Origin: Candidatus Competibacter denitrificans Run_A_D11
Lineage (GTDB): Bacteria > Pseudomonadota > Gammaproteobacteria > Competibacterales > Competibacteraceae
Length of the DNA: 64,000 nucleotides
Assembly: GCF_001051235.1 (NCBI RefSeq)
Contig: NZ_CBTJ020000076.1
Span: forward strand, 1 to 64,000
Direction: 5' to 3'
Shown here in pieces: positions 10,001 to 21,226 of this stretch; position 1 is the stretch's first letter; each line of letters begins with the position of its first letter. The translations under genes and the position numbers were made by a program. Under the pieces are notes generated by a model, which worked only from the letters and a program-made list of their open reading frames with translations, did no database searches and was not told the origin of the DNA.

Positions 10001-10955
10001 CGCGCAATTGCCAGCCATTTTCCGTCTGTTGCCAGCCGAACTGGGCCTCAGTCTGCGGCGACCGCGCCAACGATGCTTTCAACGAAGCAGAACCCGGCTC
10101 GGTCGCCATCCTTGCCTCGTCCCATCGCAACGTACCGGTGAATCGGATCGGCTGCCAATCCCGCCAATCACCGCTGAGATCCAAGCTCGCTCGACCGCTA
10201 GGCAAGGCGACAGGCCATGGCCACCACGCCAGATTCATCCCGTCCGCTCGCAATTCAAAGGTCCCCCGCTCCCGTTGCGACGCCTCAGCGGCTTCCTCGC
10301 GCTCCACCACCAGTCGGAAGCGTTCCCCCAGCGCCGCCGGGAACGCCGCTGTAAAAGCAAAGCGGCGACCGCGTTCCGTCTGTTGCAGATCAAGATAAGG
10401 ATCAAGGATTTCGAGAGAAGGACCATCAAGCCGGCGCACCGCCAGGCGTTCGCCAACGATTTCCAGTTGCGGCAGAGCGAACAGCCAGCGGGCCATATCG
10501 GGTAAATTTTTGGTGCTACCGGTGCCATCACCCTCCCCGAACAGGCGCAAAGCGCCGTCTGGCCCAGTTTCCAGGGTCAACCGCACGCCCTCTAACCGAA
10601 CGCGACCGAGTACCGGCCGCTGTTGCCATAGGGAGTGCCATAAATCCAAGGCGATGATGGCTTGAGAAAAATGCGCTAGCACCGCATCGCGCTCTGGATC
10701 ACACAGGCTGATACCCCGGAGTCGCAGGCCCAGCCGCCAACCGTCCCACAGCGCGCTCACGCTATCGATGCGCACCGGCAGGTGTAGATACTCACTGAGC
10801 GTTTGCCCCAGCGTATCCCGATAAGTGTCTAAGCGAGGCAGCCACCACCACTGGGCCAGCGCAGCCAGCGACAAAACCAGCAAGATGCAAGCTAAGGTCA
10901 ACCAACGCAGCCAGCGCAGCAGCCGACGCGGTATGCTTTGCGAATGCCAGATCAC
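7071..10955 (-). CDS. yhdP: YhdP, large AsmA-like envelope lipid-transport protein
   Basis: At 1294 aa this matches YhdP. The protein has one N-terminal transmembrane anchor (about residues 16-38) and a very long periplasmic beta-rich body. YhdP, with TamB and YdbH, is known to bridge the inner and outer membranes for phospholipid transport. The C-terminal AsmA-like block is recognisable (GRMIGMLDVQNLTRRLNFDFSDVFQPGMAFDRITGDF). The start codon is GTG at 10955, overlapping the rng stop as GTGA. Its place directly after rng is the usual gammaproteobacterial order. No frame disruption is seen along its length. Confidence 0.92.
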   Translation of the reverse strand: MIWHSQSIPRRLLRWLRWLTLACILLVLSLAALAQWWWLPRLDTYRDTLGQTLSEYLHLPVRIDSVSALWDGWRLGLRLRGISLCDPERDAVLAHFSQAIIALDLWHSLWQQRPVLGRVRLEGVRLTLETGPDGALRLFGEGDGTGSTKNLPDMARWLFALPQLEIVGERLAVRRLDGPSLEILDPYLDLQQTERGRRFAFTAAFPAALGERFRLVVEREEAAEASQRERGTFELRADGMNLAWWPWPVALPSGRASLDLSGDWRDWQPIRFTGTLRWDEARMATEPGSASLKASLARSPQTEAQFGWQQTENGWQLRGNAQIKEGKGQAVTGPTFELARTDQGWQGNVRGLRVQDLWAWAAPWLDEAARSWWVPLEPRGELPEITFQAGSDAADYTVTTRFKGLSWRPIRDLPGLDNVGGTLTIEPTGGRLELDSRRLRVDTEKVLRGPVTLDTLAGAVTWRRSGSELRLESDGLALSNADFNARFTGSVTIPPSGEPSLEVKGRYGDLQVARVRRYLPAALMPTRAVAWLDQALLAGSITGDVVLRGVPARFPFDDGNGLFEARFRVDNAVVDYTPGWPRLEDGKLAVTFRNRALRIETEAGRLLDSVVENLVVRIDDLADAIVTVEGRAKGPGATMWQAFENSPAGRTLAEQLPDLQIDGTTTLNLDLAIPLDPRPNRINGTVGLVGNKVRLPAWDIGFDGVRGDVKFTDNDLVAENVQALWRGEPIRFGLELATGREGRRELRTRLQGRLGLRDLLGEAGAALEPSISGKAALTVALAVPTQREGRSGSPFTLEVTSDLRGVAVRLPAPLGKAAAETRPFKARLFPVASGKSAHLALEYGPAARALLALDNFPRQPRFERGELRINTGVAKLPERPGLSVIAHLPHWNLAFAGLSSLKETTGSRNKPRPLTAGKNRAETTGWEFLHSVDVRIDELLIGGRSFAAVHVQASPQEGGMRIDCDSEALAGSVTLPNEPTPEQPVRIALERLYIGPKAASTADKAPFSDADPRRVPPLTLTVADFRTDKVPLGQFKLVATPMVGGIKLSEVALKGESQQIDASGEWRWVGGSQFARLAATLESRALGDVLATFGYAENGVSRGETHAELALTWQGEIADFSLDRVAGTLKLTVGPGQLRDINPGLGRMIGMLDVQNLTRRLNFDFSDVFQPGMAFDRITGDFTLQASQAHTDNLSIEAPAARIEMHGRAGLRARDYDQIITVVPRYGAALPVAGVIAGGPVVGAAVFVAERVLQKGLERATRYRYALKGSWDQPVLDYLPEPLISHGGGVTREN

Positions 10956-12448
10956 ATCAGCACCACATCATATTGCTCGCGGGTATAAAGCGTTTCCGCC
11001 TGAAATTTGATCGGCAGTCCGATGAACGCTTCGAGTTGCGCCACGCTATTCGACTCCTGGTCTAACATGGCATCGACGACCTCTGGCGCAGCCAGCACCA
11101 CGAAACGGCGCGGTGCATACTGACGGGCTTCCCGTAACAGCTCGCGAAAGATTTCGTAACAGACTGTTTCAGCGGTCTTGATCGAACCCCGGCCATCGCA
11201 CAACGGACAAGGTTCGCACAAAATTTGCTCCAAACTTTCGCGGGTGCGCTTGCGGGTCATTTCCACCAAGCCCAGCGGCGAAACCTGGGAAATGTGGCTC
11301 TTGGCCCGATCCTTCTCCAGATGCTTCTCCAAGGCTTTCAACACCGCCTGTTGATGCTCCTCGCTAACCATGTCGATGAAATCGAGAATAATGATGCCGC
11401 CCAGATTGCGCAGCCGGAGCTGTCGAGCGATGGCCGAGGCAGCCTCCAGATTGGTCTTGAAAATCGTCTCTTCCAGATTGCGATGGCCGACATAGGCGCC
11501 GGTATTGACATCAATCGTGGTCATCGCTTCAGTTTGATCGACGATCAGATAACCACCGGATTTGAGAGGAACTTTCTTACCCAGCGCCCGCTGGATTTCC
11601 TCCTCAATCCCGTACAGCTCAAAAACCGGTCGCTCACCCGGATAGTGCTCTAAACGTGGAACCATTTCCGGCACGAATTTATCGGCAAATTCCAGCATCC
11701 GCTGGCAGGTCTCCCGCGAATCGATACGGACTTTTTCCACACTGTCGCCGACGAAATCGCGCAAGACCCGCAACACCAGCGGCAAATCCTCGTACAAGGT
11801 GGCCACCCCGCTGACTTGCGTAATCCGTTCCTGGATAGAACCCCACAGCCGCAGCAAAAACTGCATATCAGCCCGCAACGCCCACGCTTCGATACCCTCG
11901 GCGGCGGTGCGCACGATGTAGCCACCGCCGAACTCGGTGCGGAAGAGATTCACCACTTCCTTCAGGCGCTGACGCTCGCGCTCACCATCGATTTTCACCG
12001 ATACACCAGCGACTTCAGAATCGGCCAGAAACACGAGAAAGCGGGAGGGCAGCGTAATGTGAGTGGTGAGCCTCGCCCCCTTGGTGCCGATGGGGTCTTT
12101 GATCACCTGCACCACGACCTCCTGGTTCTCTCGCACCAGGTCGGTAATGGCCGAGGCCCGCTCACCGGTCTCGGTGATACTGTTTTGCCCCAGGATTTCG
12201 AGCCGGATATCCGACACATGCAGGAAAGCGGCTCGATCCAAGCCGATATCCACGAAGGCGGCTTCCATACCGGGCAAGACGCGCGCGATACGACCTTTAT
12301 AAATATTGCCCACCAGGCCGCGCTTACCGGCCCGCTCAATCAGAATTTCCTGCAAAACGCCGTTTTCGACCACAGCCACCCGCGTCTCGCGCGGCGTGGC
12401 ATTGATCAAAATTTCGTCGCCGGTGCCGCCTTCGGCGCGCGTGCTCAT
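10952..12448 (-). CDS. rng: Ribonuclease G
   Basis: This 498-aa endoribonuclease of the RNase E/G family matures 16S rRNA 5' ends and decays some mRNAs. The S1 domain is at about 38-120 (RGLVGNIYKGRIARVLPGMEAAFVDIG). The catalytic aspartates lie in TIDVNTGAYVG and IIILDFIDM. A cysteine cluster CEPCPLCDGRG corresponds to the zinc-link of the dimer. The length and absence of a long C-terminal scaffold say RNase G rather than E. I chose ATG 12448 (MSTRAEGG), 7 nt after the maf stop with a GGGAT ribosome site. A longer in-frame start at 12709 would overlap maf almost entirely and adds non-family sequence. Confidence 0.95.
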   Translation of the reverse strand: MSTRAEGGTGDEILINATPRETRVAVVENGVLQEILIERAGKRGLVGNIYKGRIARVLPGMEAAFVDIGLDRAAFLHVSDIRLEILGQNSITETGERASAITDLVRENQEVVVQVIKDPIGTKGARLTTHITLPSRFLVFLADSEVAGVSVKIDGERERQRLKEVVNLFRTEFGGGYIVRTAAEGIEAWALRADMQFLLRLWGSIQERITQVSGVATLYEDLPLVLRVLRDFVGDSVEKVRIDSRETCQRMLEFADKFVPEMVPRLEHYPGERPVFELYGIEEEIQRALGKKVPLKSGGYLIVDQTEAMTTIDVNTGAYVGHRNLEETIFKTNLEAASAIARQLRLRNLGGIIILDFIDMVSEEHQQAVLKALEKHLEKDRAKSHISQVSPLGLVEMTRKRTRESLEQILCEPCPLCDGRGSIKTAETVCYEIFRELLREARQYAPRRFVVLAAPEVVDAMLDQESNSVAQLEAFIGLPIKFQAETLYTREQYDVVLM

Positions 12449-12455
12449 GCGATCC

Positions 12456-13067
12456 CTATCCCTGCTGGAAGGTTGATGGAGGCCAAAGGAGAATACCGAA
12501 CTCCTGTAGCAATTCGACGGTTTCAAACAGCGGCAGCCCCATGACGCCCGAATAGCTGCCACGCAACTCCGCGATGAAGGCGGCCGCCCGCCCCTGAATG
12601 CCGTAACCGCCGGCTTTATCGGCCGGTTCGCCGCTATCCCAATAGGCCGCTCGTTCCGCCAAGGAGACTTCACGAAACCGGACCTGGCTTGCTTGGACCT
12701 TAAACGCATGACGCGTCGGCGTTGCCAGCGCCACCGCGCTCAGCACCGTGTGTTCGCGGCCGGATAACAAAGCCAGCATCGCCAGCCCTTCGTCCCGATC
12801 ACGGGGCTTGCCGAGTACCGCATTATCCACGACCACCGCCGTATCAGCACCTAACACCGGCCAAAGTGTGCGCCGACCATGCACCTTCGCCACGCCGGCT
12901 TGTGCCTTGGCGAGCGCCAGACGCGCGACATAGGCCACCGGGGGTTCCGCAGATAACCCGCTTTCGTCAACCGTAACCGGCAGTACTCGATAGCAGACCT
13001 TGATCTGACGGAGCAGTTCGCGGCGACGGGGAGATGCGGAGGCGAGATAAACGCAAGCAGCCGACAT
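12456..13067 (-). CDS. Maf family nucleotide pyrophosphatase, YhdE type (dTTP/UTP)
   Basis: This 203-aa protein begins [19 protein letters not shown], with the Maf signature SASPRR at residues 10-15. It also has [14 protein letters not shown] and the C-terminal [15 protein letters not shown] of the YhdE subgroup, which hydrolyses dTTP, UTP and modified pyrimidine nucleotides. The neighbours (rlmH upstream, rng downstream) match the yhdE locus of enterobacteria. ATG 13067 follows the rlmH stop by one base. Subgroup assignment is from motif memory and context. Confidence 0.92.
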   Translation of the reverse strand: MSAACVYLASASPRRRELLRQIKVCYRVLPVTVDESGLSAEPPVAYVARLALAKAQAGVAKVHGRRTLWPVLGADTAVVVDNAVLGKPRDRDEGLAMLALLSGREHTVLSAVALATPTRHAFKVQASQVRFREVSLAERAAYWDSGEPADKAGGYGIQGRAAAFIAELRGSYSGVMGLPLFETVELLQEFGILLWPPSTFQQG

Positions 13068-13068
13068 A

Positions 13069-13539
13069 TCAGGCGCGATGATACGGGTGGTTATGCAACA
13101 AACTCCATGCCCGATACAACTGTTCGGCAATCAGCACCCGCACTAAGGGGTGCGGCAGGGTGAGCCGCGACAGCGACCAATGCCGTTCCGCGCGAGCACG
13201 GCAGGGTGCGTCCAAGCCATCGGGACCGCCCACCAACAAGCTCACATCACGGCCGTCCCGTAACCAGCCGGTTAACTGCGCCGCCAGTTCCAGCGTGCTC
13301 CATTGCTGGCCGCGTTCGTCCAACGCAACCGGGCAAGAACCGCCCGGAATTGCTGCCAGCAGGCGTTCACCTTCTTCACGAACCGCGCGGCTGATATCAG
13401 CCTTCGGTCCCCGCTTGCCGGTAGAAATTTCGACCAAATGCAACGCACACTCAGGCGGCAAGCGTTCTGCGTACTCGGTGTAACCTGCCTTGATCCAGCC
13501 CGGCATTCGAGTGCCGACTGCGAGCAAATGAACTTTCAT
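13069..13539 (-). CDS. rlmH: 23S rRNA (pseudouridine-1915-N3)-methyltransferase RlmH
   Basis: This 156-aa SPOUT-fold methyltransferase methylates pseudouridine 1915 in helix 69 of 23S rRNA using S-adenosylmethionine. The family start [20 protein letters not shown], the block [14 protein letters not shown], the knot loop LLVGGPDGL and the C-terminal [26 protein letters not shown] are all present. The start at 13539 gives the normal family length; a longer frame would read into rsfS. It lies between rsfS and maf, the standard arrangement. Confidence 0.96.
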   Translation of the reverse strand: MKVHLLAVGTRMPGWIKAGYTEYAERLPPECALHLVEISTGKRGPKADISRAVREEGERLLAAIPGGSCPVALDERGQQWSTLELAAQLTGWLRDGRDVSLLVGGPDGLDAPCRARAERHWSLSRLTLPHPLVRVLIAEQLYRAWSLLHNHPYHRA

Positions 13540-13556
13540 TGGTCCGCGACCCTGCG

Positions 13557-13913
13557 TCAGCCGCTCGCTCCATGACTGACGTTCGTGCGCTCGCGCAGCG
13601 ACCAGAGCTTTTCCAGATTGTAGAAATCGCGGGTCTGCGGCAGCATGACGTGAACGATGATATCGTTCAAATCCACCAACACCCATTCGGCTTCGCGCTC
13701 GCCCTCGACGCCCAGTGGCTTATTGCCGGTTTGGCTGGCTTTTTCGACCACCTTATCAGCAATCGCTTTGACGTGGCGGGTGGAGGTACCGCTGGCCACC
13801 ACCATCAGATCGGTGAAGCTGGCGACACCCCGTACATCCATGATTTTGATGTCCTGGGCTTTGATTTCTTCGAGCGCATCAACGACGAGTTTCTGTAAAG
13901 CTTCGAGTTGCAT
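13557..13913 (-). CDS. rsfS: Ribosome silencing factor RsfS
   Basis: This 118-aa RsfS/Iojap protein binds ribosomal protein L14 and blocks subunit joining under starvation. Typical blocks are DIKIMDVRGVASFTDLMVVASGTSTRHVKAIAD, then GEREAEWVLVDLNDIIVHVMLPQTRDFYNLEKLW. The start MQLEALQKLVVDALEE (13913) matches the family; an upstream in-frame start at 13955 would run into nadD. It precedes rlmH by 17 bp, as in most proteobacteria. Confidence 0.96.
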   Translation of the reverse strand: MQLEALQKLVVDALEEIKAQDIKIMDVRGVASFTDLMVVASGTSTRHVKAIADKVVEKASQTGNKPLGVEGEREAEWVLVDLNDIIVHVMLPQTRDFYNLEKLWSLRERTNVSHGASG

Positions 13914-13929
13914 GGAATCTGATTTTTCC

Positions 13930-14616
13930 TCATTGGGGAGTAGGATTAGAAACAACAGGTGACCGGTAGAGTGCGTGGTTGTGGATATGCGTGAGCACCG
14001 CTTCCGGCAAGAGATAACGAGCCGATTGGCCGCGCGCCAGCAAAGTACGCACTTGCGTGGCGGAAATCGCTAATTGCGTGACCGGCTGCAACAGGATCGA
14101 GCCAGCCGACCGTTCATGCAATGCAAGAGAGTCGTCCAACAGACGTGGCGCTACGAATGCTTCCAACTCGGATGGCAAAACCAGGGACGCACCCGGTCGC
14201 TGCATCACCACCAGATGGGCAAGGTCGGTCAACTCCCGCCAGCGGCGCCAAGTGGTCAGTTCCCGAAATGCGTCACTGCCGAGGATCAGGCACAGCGGGA
14301 CGGTCGTGCCGATTTCCTCGCGTAGCGAAGCCAACGTGTCCACCATGTAAGATGGCCCCGGCCGGCGCAATTCTCGGTCATCCGCCACAAAACCTGCCTG
14401 TCCGACCGTCGCCAGCCGCACGAGTTCCAGACGTTGTTCAGCCGTAATCGATGGGGTATCGCGATGGACTGGAATCCGACAGGGAATGAAACGGACCTCG
14501 CTCAGCTCTAGCGTTTCCAACAATTCCAGCGCCGGTCGCAAATGGCCGTAATGAATGGGATCGAAAGTGCCTCCGAAAACGCCGACCGGGCGCAACGCTG
14601 GAGGCATCAAGTCCAC
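13930..14616 (-). CDS. nadD: Nicotinate-nucleotide adenylyltransferase NadD
   Basis: This 228-aa enzyme adenylylates nicotinate mononucleotide in NAD synthesis. The nucleotidyltransferase motif GGTFDPIHYGHL lies near the N-terminus and the second signature ISATQVR near the C-terminus, where many homologues have ISSTxIR. An internal ATG three codons in (14607) is an equally possible start. The gene ends 17 bp before rsfS and follows proA by 42 bp; the proA-nadD-rsfS order is conserved in gammaproteobacteria. Confidence 0.95.
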   Translation of the reverse strand: MDLMPPALRPVGVFGGTFDPIHYGHLRPALELLETLELSEVRFIPCRIPVHRDTPSITAEQRLELVRLATVGQAGFVADDRELRRPGPSYMVDTLASLREEIGTTVPLCLILGSDAFRELTTWRRWRELTDLAHLVVMQRPGASLVLPSELEAFVAPRLLDDSLALHERSAGSILLQPVTQLAISATQVRTLLARGQSARYLLPEAVLTHIHNHALYRSPVVSNPTPQ

Positions 14617-14658
14617 CTGTGAACCGGTGAAAAGCGGATCGCTGGCACGGCAGCGATT

Positions 14659-15939
14659 TCAGCAACGCAAATGGCCATCACCCAGCACTACGAATTTCAG
14701 AGTGGTCAATCCCTCAATCCCGACCGGTCCCCGCGCGTGCAGCTTATCGGTGCTGATGCCGATTTCTGCACCGAGACCATATTCACCGCCATCGGCGAAA
14801 CGAGTCGAGGCATTGACCATCACCGAACTGGAATCGACTTCGCGCAGAAAGCGCCGCGCTCGACTGTAATCCTCGGTCATGATGGTATCGGTATGCGCAG
14901 AGCCGTAGAGCGCAATATGATCTATCGCCGCATTCATATCCTCGACGACTCGGATTGCCAGAATCGGCGCGAGATATTCGACGTACCAATCGTCCTCGGT
15001 CGCAACATTCACGTCGGGGATAAGATCGCGGGTCCGTGCGCAGCCGCGCAACTCCACACCAGCCTCCTGATACATCCGGCACAGGACAGGTAAGACGCGC
15101 TCGGCGATTCCTTCCGCCACCAGCAGGGTTTCCATCGTGTTGCAGGTGCCGTAGCGCTGGGTTTTGGCGTTAAAAGCCACCGCGATGGCTTTTTCAAGGT
15201 TGGCGCGGTCGTCGATATAGACGTGACAGACCCCATCCAGATGCTTGATGACCGGTACTCGCGCCTCACGGCTGATCCGCTCGATCAAGCCTTTGCCGCC
15301 GCGCGGCACGATGACATCGACATACTCGGCCATGCGGATCAATTCACCGACGGCGGCACGGTCAGCCGTATCAATCACTTGCACCGCATCAGCCGGTAGC
15401 CCGGCGGCGGCCAGGCCCTGCTGGATACAGGCCGCAATCGCACGATTGGAATTGAGCGCCTCAGAACCGCCACGCAGAATGGCGGCATTGCCCGCTTTCA
15501 GGCACAACGCGGCAGCATCGGCGGTGACATTCGGCCGCGATTCGTAAATGATACCGATAACGCCCAGCGGCACCCGCATCCGGCCGACCTGGATACCGGA
15601 CGGCCGGTATTTGAGATCGGTGATTTCACCCACCGGATCGGCCTGAGCAGCGACCTCGCGCAAGCCTTGCGCCATAGCGCGAATGCCTTTGGGCGTCAGT
15701 TCCAACCGGTCGAGTAACGCTGGCTCTAAACCGGCCGACCGCCCGGCGCCCATATCCAGTTGATTGGCGGCACGCAAGCTTGCCTCCGCCGCTTCCAACG
15801 CATCCGCGATGGCGTGCAAGGCCGTGTCTTTACTGCGCGTTTCGGCACGGCCGACGCTGCGTGCGGCGGCGCGGGCGCGCTGGCCAACCTCAGTCATGTA
15901 GCGCGTGATAGCGCTGGAAGTATCCACGTTCGTATTCAT
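14659..15939 (-). CDS. proA: Gamma-glutamyl phosphate reductase ProA
   Basis: This 426-aa enzyme makes glutamate-5-semialdehyde in proline synthesis, using NADPH. The aldehyde-dehydrogenase catalytic cysteine sits in [13 protein letters not shown]. Other ProA blocks include [37 protein letters not shown] (split here across the N-terminal domain) and [15 protein letters not shown] [19 protein letters not shown] 15939 ([10 protein letters not shown]) is preferred over an in-frame start at 15993, which would extend toward holA without family similarity. No proB is present in the window. Confidence 0.95.
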   Translation of the reverse strand: MNTNVDTSSAITRYMTEVGQRARAAARSVGRAETRSKDTALHAIADALEAAEASLRAANQLDMGAGRSAGLEPALLDRLELTPKGIRAMAQGLREVAAQADPVGEITDLKYRPSGIQVGRMRVPLGVIGIIYESRPNVTADAAALCLKAGNAAILRGGSEALNSNRAIAACIQQGLAAAGLPADAVQVIDTADRAAVGELIRMAEYVDVIVPRGGKGLIERISREARVPVIKHLDGVCHVYIDDRANLEKAIAVAFNAKTQRYGTCNTMETLLVAEGIAERVLPVLCRMYQEAGVELRGCARTRDLIPDVNVATEDDWYVEYLAPILAIRVVEDMNAAIDHIALYGSAHTDTIMTEDYSRARRFLREVDSSSVMVNASTRFADGGEYGLGAEIGISTDKLHARGPVGIEGLTTLKFVVLGDGHLRC

Positions 15940-15967
15940 CGTTAGGTAACCCAATGGCCGACCCGGC

Positions 15968-17014
15968 CTACCGCATCGGCGATGATTGCTCAATCTGTTC
16001 GGTCAATAACTCCAAACCCGCCAGCCGCAAACCGTTCGTTAGCAACTCACCCCAAGCTGAACCCGGTTTAATACCCTTGATAACCTGGTCGGTTCGGGCG
16101 CAATCGCGCAGCAACTGCCGACAATCAGCCAAAGTCAACCGCTGCATGGCTTGCCGAAGCAACGGCTTGCGCTTTTCCCAGATTTTCTGCTCGGCCAGCC
16201 CCGCCTCCAACGCCTGCCCTTGGCTGCGCGCGAACGCCATCGTCGCCAACCGACGGACTTCCTGATGCAGCGCCCAGTTGACCAGCACCGGTTCGACCCC
16301 TTCCTCGCGCAACCCGTTCAGAATCCGCGTCACCCGGTCGGCCTGTCCGAGCAGGCCAGCATCTACAAAATCATAGATGCTATAGCGGGCGCTGTCGTCA
16401 ACCGCCGCCAATACGGCTGGTAACGTCAATTGACGATCCTCAGTGAGGAGCAGCAGTTTTTCGATGTCCTGCGCGGCAGCGAGCAGGTTGCCCTCGACTC
16501 GTTCGGCCAGCAGCGTGACGGCATCGGCGGTAGGATTCAGACCACGATCCCGCAGCCGCCGCTCGATCCAACCGGGTAATTGCCGTGAATCCAAGGGCAT
16601 AGCGGCGATAACCACGCCGGCTTGATCCAACGCCGTGAACCAGCGACTTTTCTGGGTATTCCAGTCCAGTTTACCGGCTGTCACCAGCAAGACGGCATCC
16701 TCGGCTAGACGGGCGGCATAATCGGCCAAAGCTTTGGCACCCGCATCGCCTGTTTTAGCGTTATCCAGCCGCAATTCCAGCAAGCGCCGGTCGGTGAACA
16801 ACGAAGGACTAGCGGCCAGGCGAGCTAACACGCCCCACTCGAAGCCGGTTTCCACCGTTAAGCATTGCCGCTCAGCATAGCCCCGCTCGCGCGCGGCAAG
16901 GCGAATGGCATCAGCGGCCTCCAGTACCTGCAATGGCTCTTCACCAAACACCAAATACAAGGGCGCCAGGTTTTTGCGCAGATGCCCAGCCAACTGGTCG
17001 GGGCGTAACCTCAA
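15968..17014 (-). CDS. holA: DNA polymerase III delta subunit HolA
   Basis: This clamp-loader delta subunit opens the beta sliding clamp. The N-terminal block [36 protein letters not shown] and the C-terminal [20 protein letters not shown] are typical. No ATG is available near the start. I take TTG at 17014 (giving 348 aa), whose bases form a TTGA overlap with the lptE stop; another TTG at 17050 would give 360 aa. The lptE-holA-(nadD) order is the standard gammaproteobacterial one. Confidence 0.9.
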   Translation of the reverse strand: MRLRPDQLAGHLRKNLAPLYLVFGEEPLQVLEAADAIRLAARERGYAERQCLTVETGFEWGVLARLAASPSLFTDRRLLELRLDNAKTGDAGAKALADYAARLAEDAVLLVTAGKLDWNTQKSRWFTALDQAGVVIAAMPLDSRQLPGWIERRLRDRGLNPTADAVTLLAERVEGNLLAAAQDIEKLLLLTEDRQLTLPAVLAAVDDSARYSIYDFVDAGLLGQADRVTRILNGLREEGVEPVLVNWALHQEVRRLATMAFARSQGQALEAGLAEQKIWEKRKPLLRQAMQRLTLADCRQLLRDCARTDQVIKGIKPGSAWGELLTNGLRLAGLELLTEQIEQSSPMR

Positions 17015-17517
17015 GGCTTGACCGCCTGCAAGCGCCGGACGATCTGCCAAGCCAGATCATCAACCATCGTGTCCACCATGGATTCCTGCGCATTTTCGAA
17101 GCCAAGTACACGGTTTTCGTCGAACAGCAACATGCGGTTAGCGCTGATACCTTCGGTCGGAATCAGCACCTTGCCATTGACGAGCTTCAACTCGTAAGCG
17201 GCGCTATAAGCGACGAAATGCTCACGCTTGATATCGAGCCTATCCGCTGCCACCGTGCGCCGGCCACTACCTTCGTTCAGGATGGTGAGGATAGCCGTCG
17301 CCTGGGTGGGATCGGGCGTGATGGTGACACCGCTGCCCGCTAGCGCGAGACGGAGTTTGCGGTTCAGGGCACCCGGTGGCATCCCGATACCCTGCTGGCT
17401 CTGGACATAGATCGCACGCAACTCCGGCGGCCATTCCACCTGACCACGCAAGTGGAACCCACAACCTACAACCAACAGAACCGTTACGGTCAAAGCCACT
17501 GCCATGAACCGACTCAT
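17011..17517 (-). CDS. lptE: LPS-assembly lipoprotein LptE
   Basis: This 168-aa outer-membrane lipoprotein is the plug of the LptD translocon for lipopolysaccharide. A signal peptide ends in a lipobox LVVGC with the lipidated cysteine at residue 19, followed by GFHLRG, the LptE hallmark. The remaining sequence has the family's alpha/beta pattern, including the block for loss-prone TMVDDLAWQIVRRL at the C-terminus. Start 17517 is set by the signal peptide. It lies 10 bp after leuS and overlaps the proposed holA start by 4 nt. Confidence 0.93.
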   Translation of the reverse strand: MSRFMAVALTVTVLLVVGCGFHLRGQVEWPPELRAIYVQSQQGIGMPPGALNRKLRLALAGSGVTITPDPTQATAILTILNEGSGRRTVAADRLDIKREHFVAYSAAYELKLVNGKVLIPTEGISANRMLLFDENRVLGFENAQESMVDTMVDDLAWQIVRRLQAVKP

Positions 17518-17527
17518 CACCGTACCC

Positions 17528-20408
<2,881 letters not shown>

Positions 20409-20789
20409 ATGCTAAAAAGAAAGATTTGGTTCATTCTAGTTGGCGGATCTGCCGCTCTGCTTTACTTAGTTCTTGCTACTCTATTATTTGAATTCCTTAA
20501 TTTACCAGAATGGTTGGCTAGCGCTATTGCATGGACTCTCTGTATTATTCCTGCTTATTATGGACAAAAAACACTAACTTTCAATTCGCAATCCGATCAT
20601 AGAACTGCTTTTCCACGATATTTGATTTCCCAAATTATCGCAATAATATTATCTGCTATTCTATCTTTTATCCTAAGCCATTTAACAACTACCCATCATA
20701 TAGTAATATTCATCACAGTTGTTTTGCTAGTGACTAGTACTAGCTATCTATTTCAATACTTTTGGGTTTTTAATCACGACAAAACATAA
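20409..20789 (+). CDS. GtrA-like membrane protein (putative lipid-linked sugar flippase)
   Basis: This 126-aa protein has four predicted transmembrane helices (about 8-28, 35-53, 72-92, 98-118) and the GtrA-family layout, with the end block SYLFQYFWVFNHDKT resembling the conserved FxxxRxWVF end. GtrA proteins are thought to move bactoprenyl-phosphate sugars across the inner membrane. The start ATG has only a weak ribosome site. The downstream DPM/GtrB-like enzyme supports the role. The exact lipid-linked sugar is unknown. Confidence 0.8.
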   Translation: MLKRKIWFILVGGSAALLYLVLATLLFEFLNLPEWLASAIAWTLCIIPAYYGQKTLTFNSQSDHRTAFPRYLISQIIAIILSAILSFILSHLTTTHHIVIFITVVLLVTSTSYLFQYFWVFNHDKT

Positions 20790-21226
20790 TCCCATCATTA
20801 TAATTTATTATCCTTAGACTCACCTGCTATTTAAGGATCAACCTTTTGAGTAACATTTACTCATCGAAAAACATCAAACATAGTGATTCTTTTGCAAACC
20901 AAATCTAGTTTATGAGGGAGCACTTCCAAGTGGCTAAAAGAGACTTTTCATACCATATCCAATCTCTAGTTTTTGATTGAATTTCACATTAAAAATCTTT
21001 TAATTTTATTGGATATCAAAACTCTCTTAGAGCAATCATTCTTTACACTTTAGATACCACTTTCATACTGAGGAAGATAATTCAGATAATGGTTCAATAT
21101 GACTTAAAGGCTATAGCTCAAAGATTATTATTACTTAACTCACCTATACTTATATAGGGTTTTTGGGTAGAAAAGCAATCTAACCAATACTTTTTGGGAG
21201 TCGGCAAGAAGCCGAAGCAAATAACC
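20790..21226 (+). other. 437-bp A+T-rich spacer without genes
   Basis: No open frame with coding character is seen on either strand. The only structure I noticed is a short inverted repeat at 20848-20862 (GAGTAA cat TTACTC). The length of the spacer suggests that the downstream glycosyltransferase gene has its own promoter, or that a gene was lost here. Confidence 0.4.

Noticed and set aside
12449..12709. An 87-residue N-terminal extension of RNase G
   Set aside because: The extension overlaps maf in another frame, has no family similarity, and a better start with ribosome site exists at 12448.
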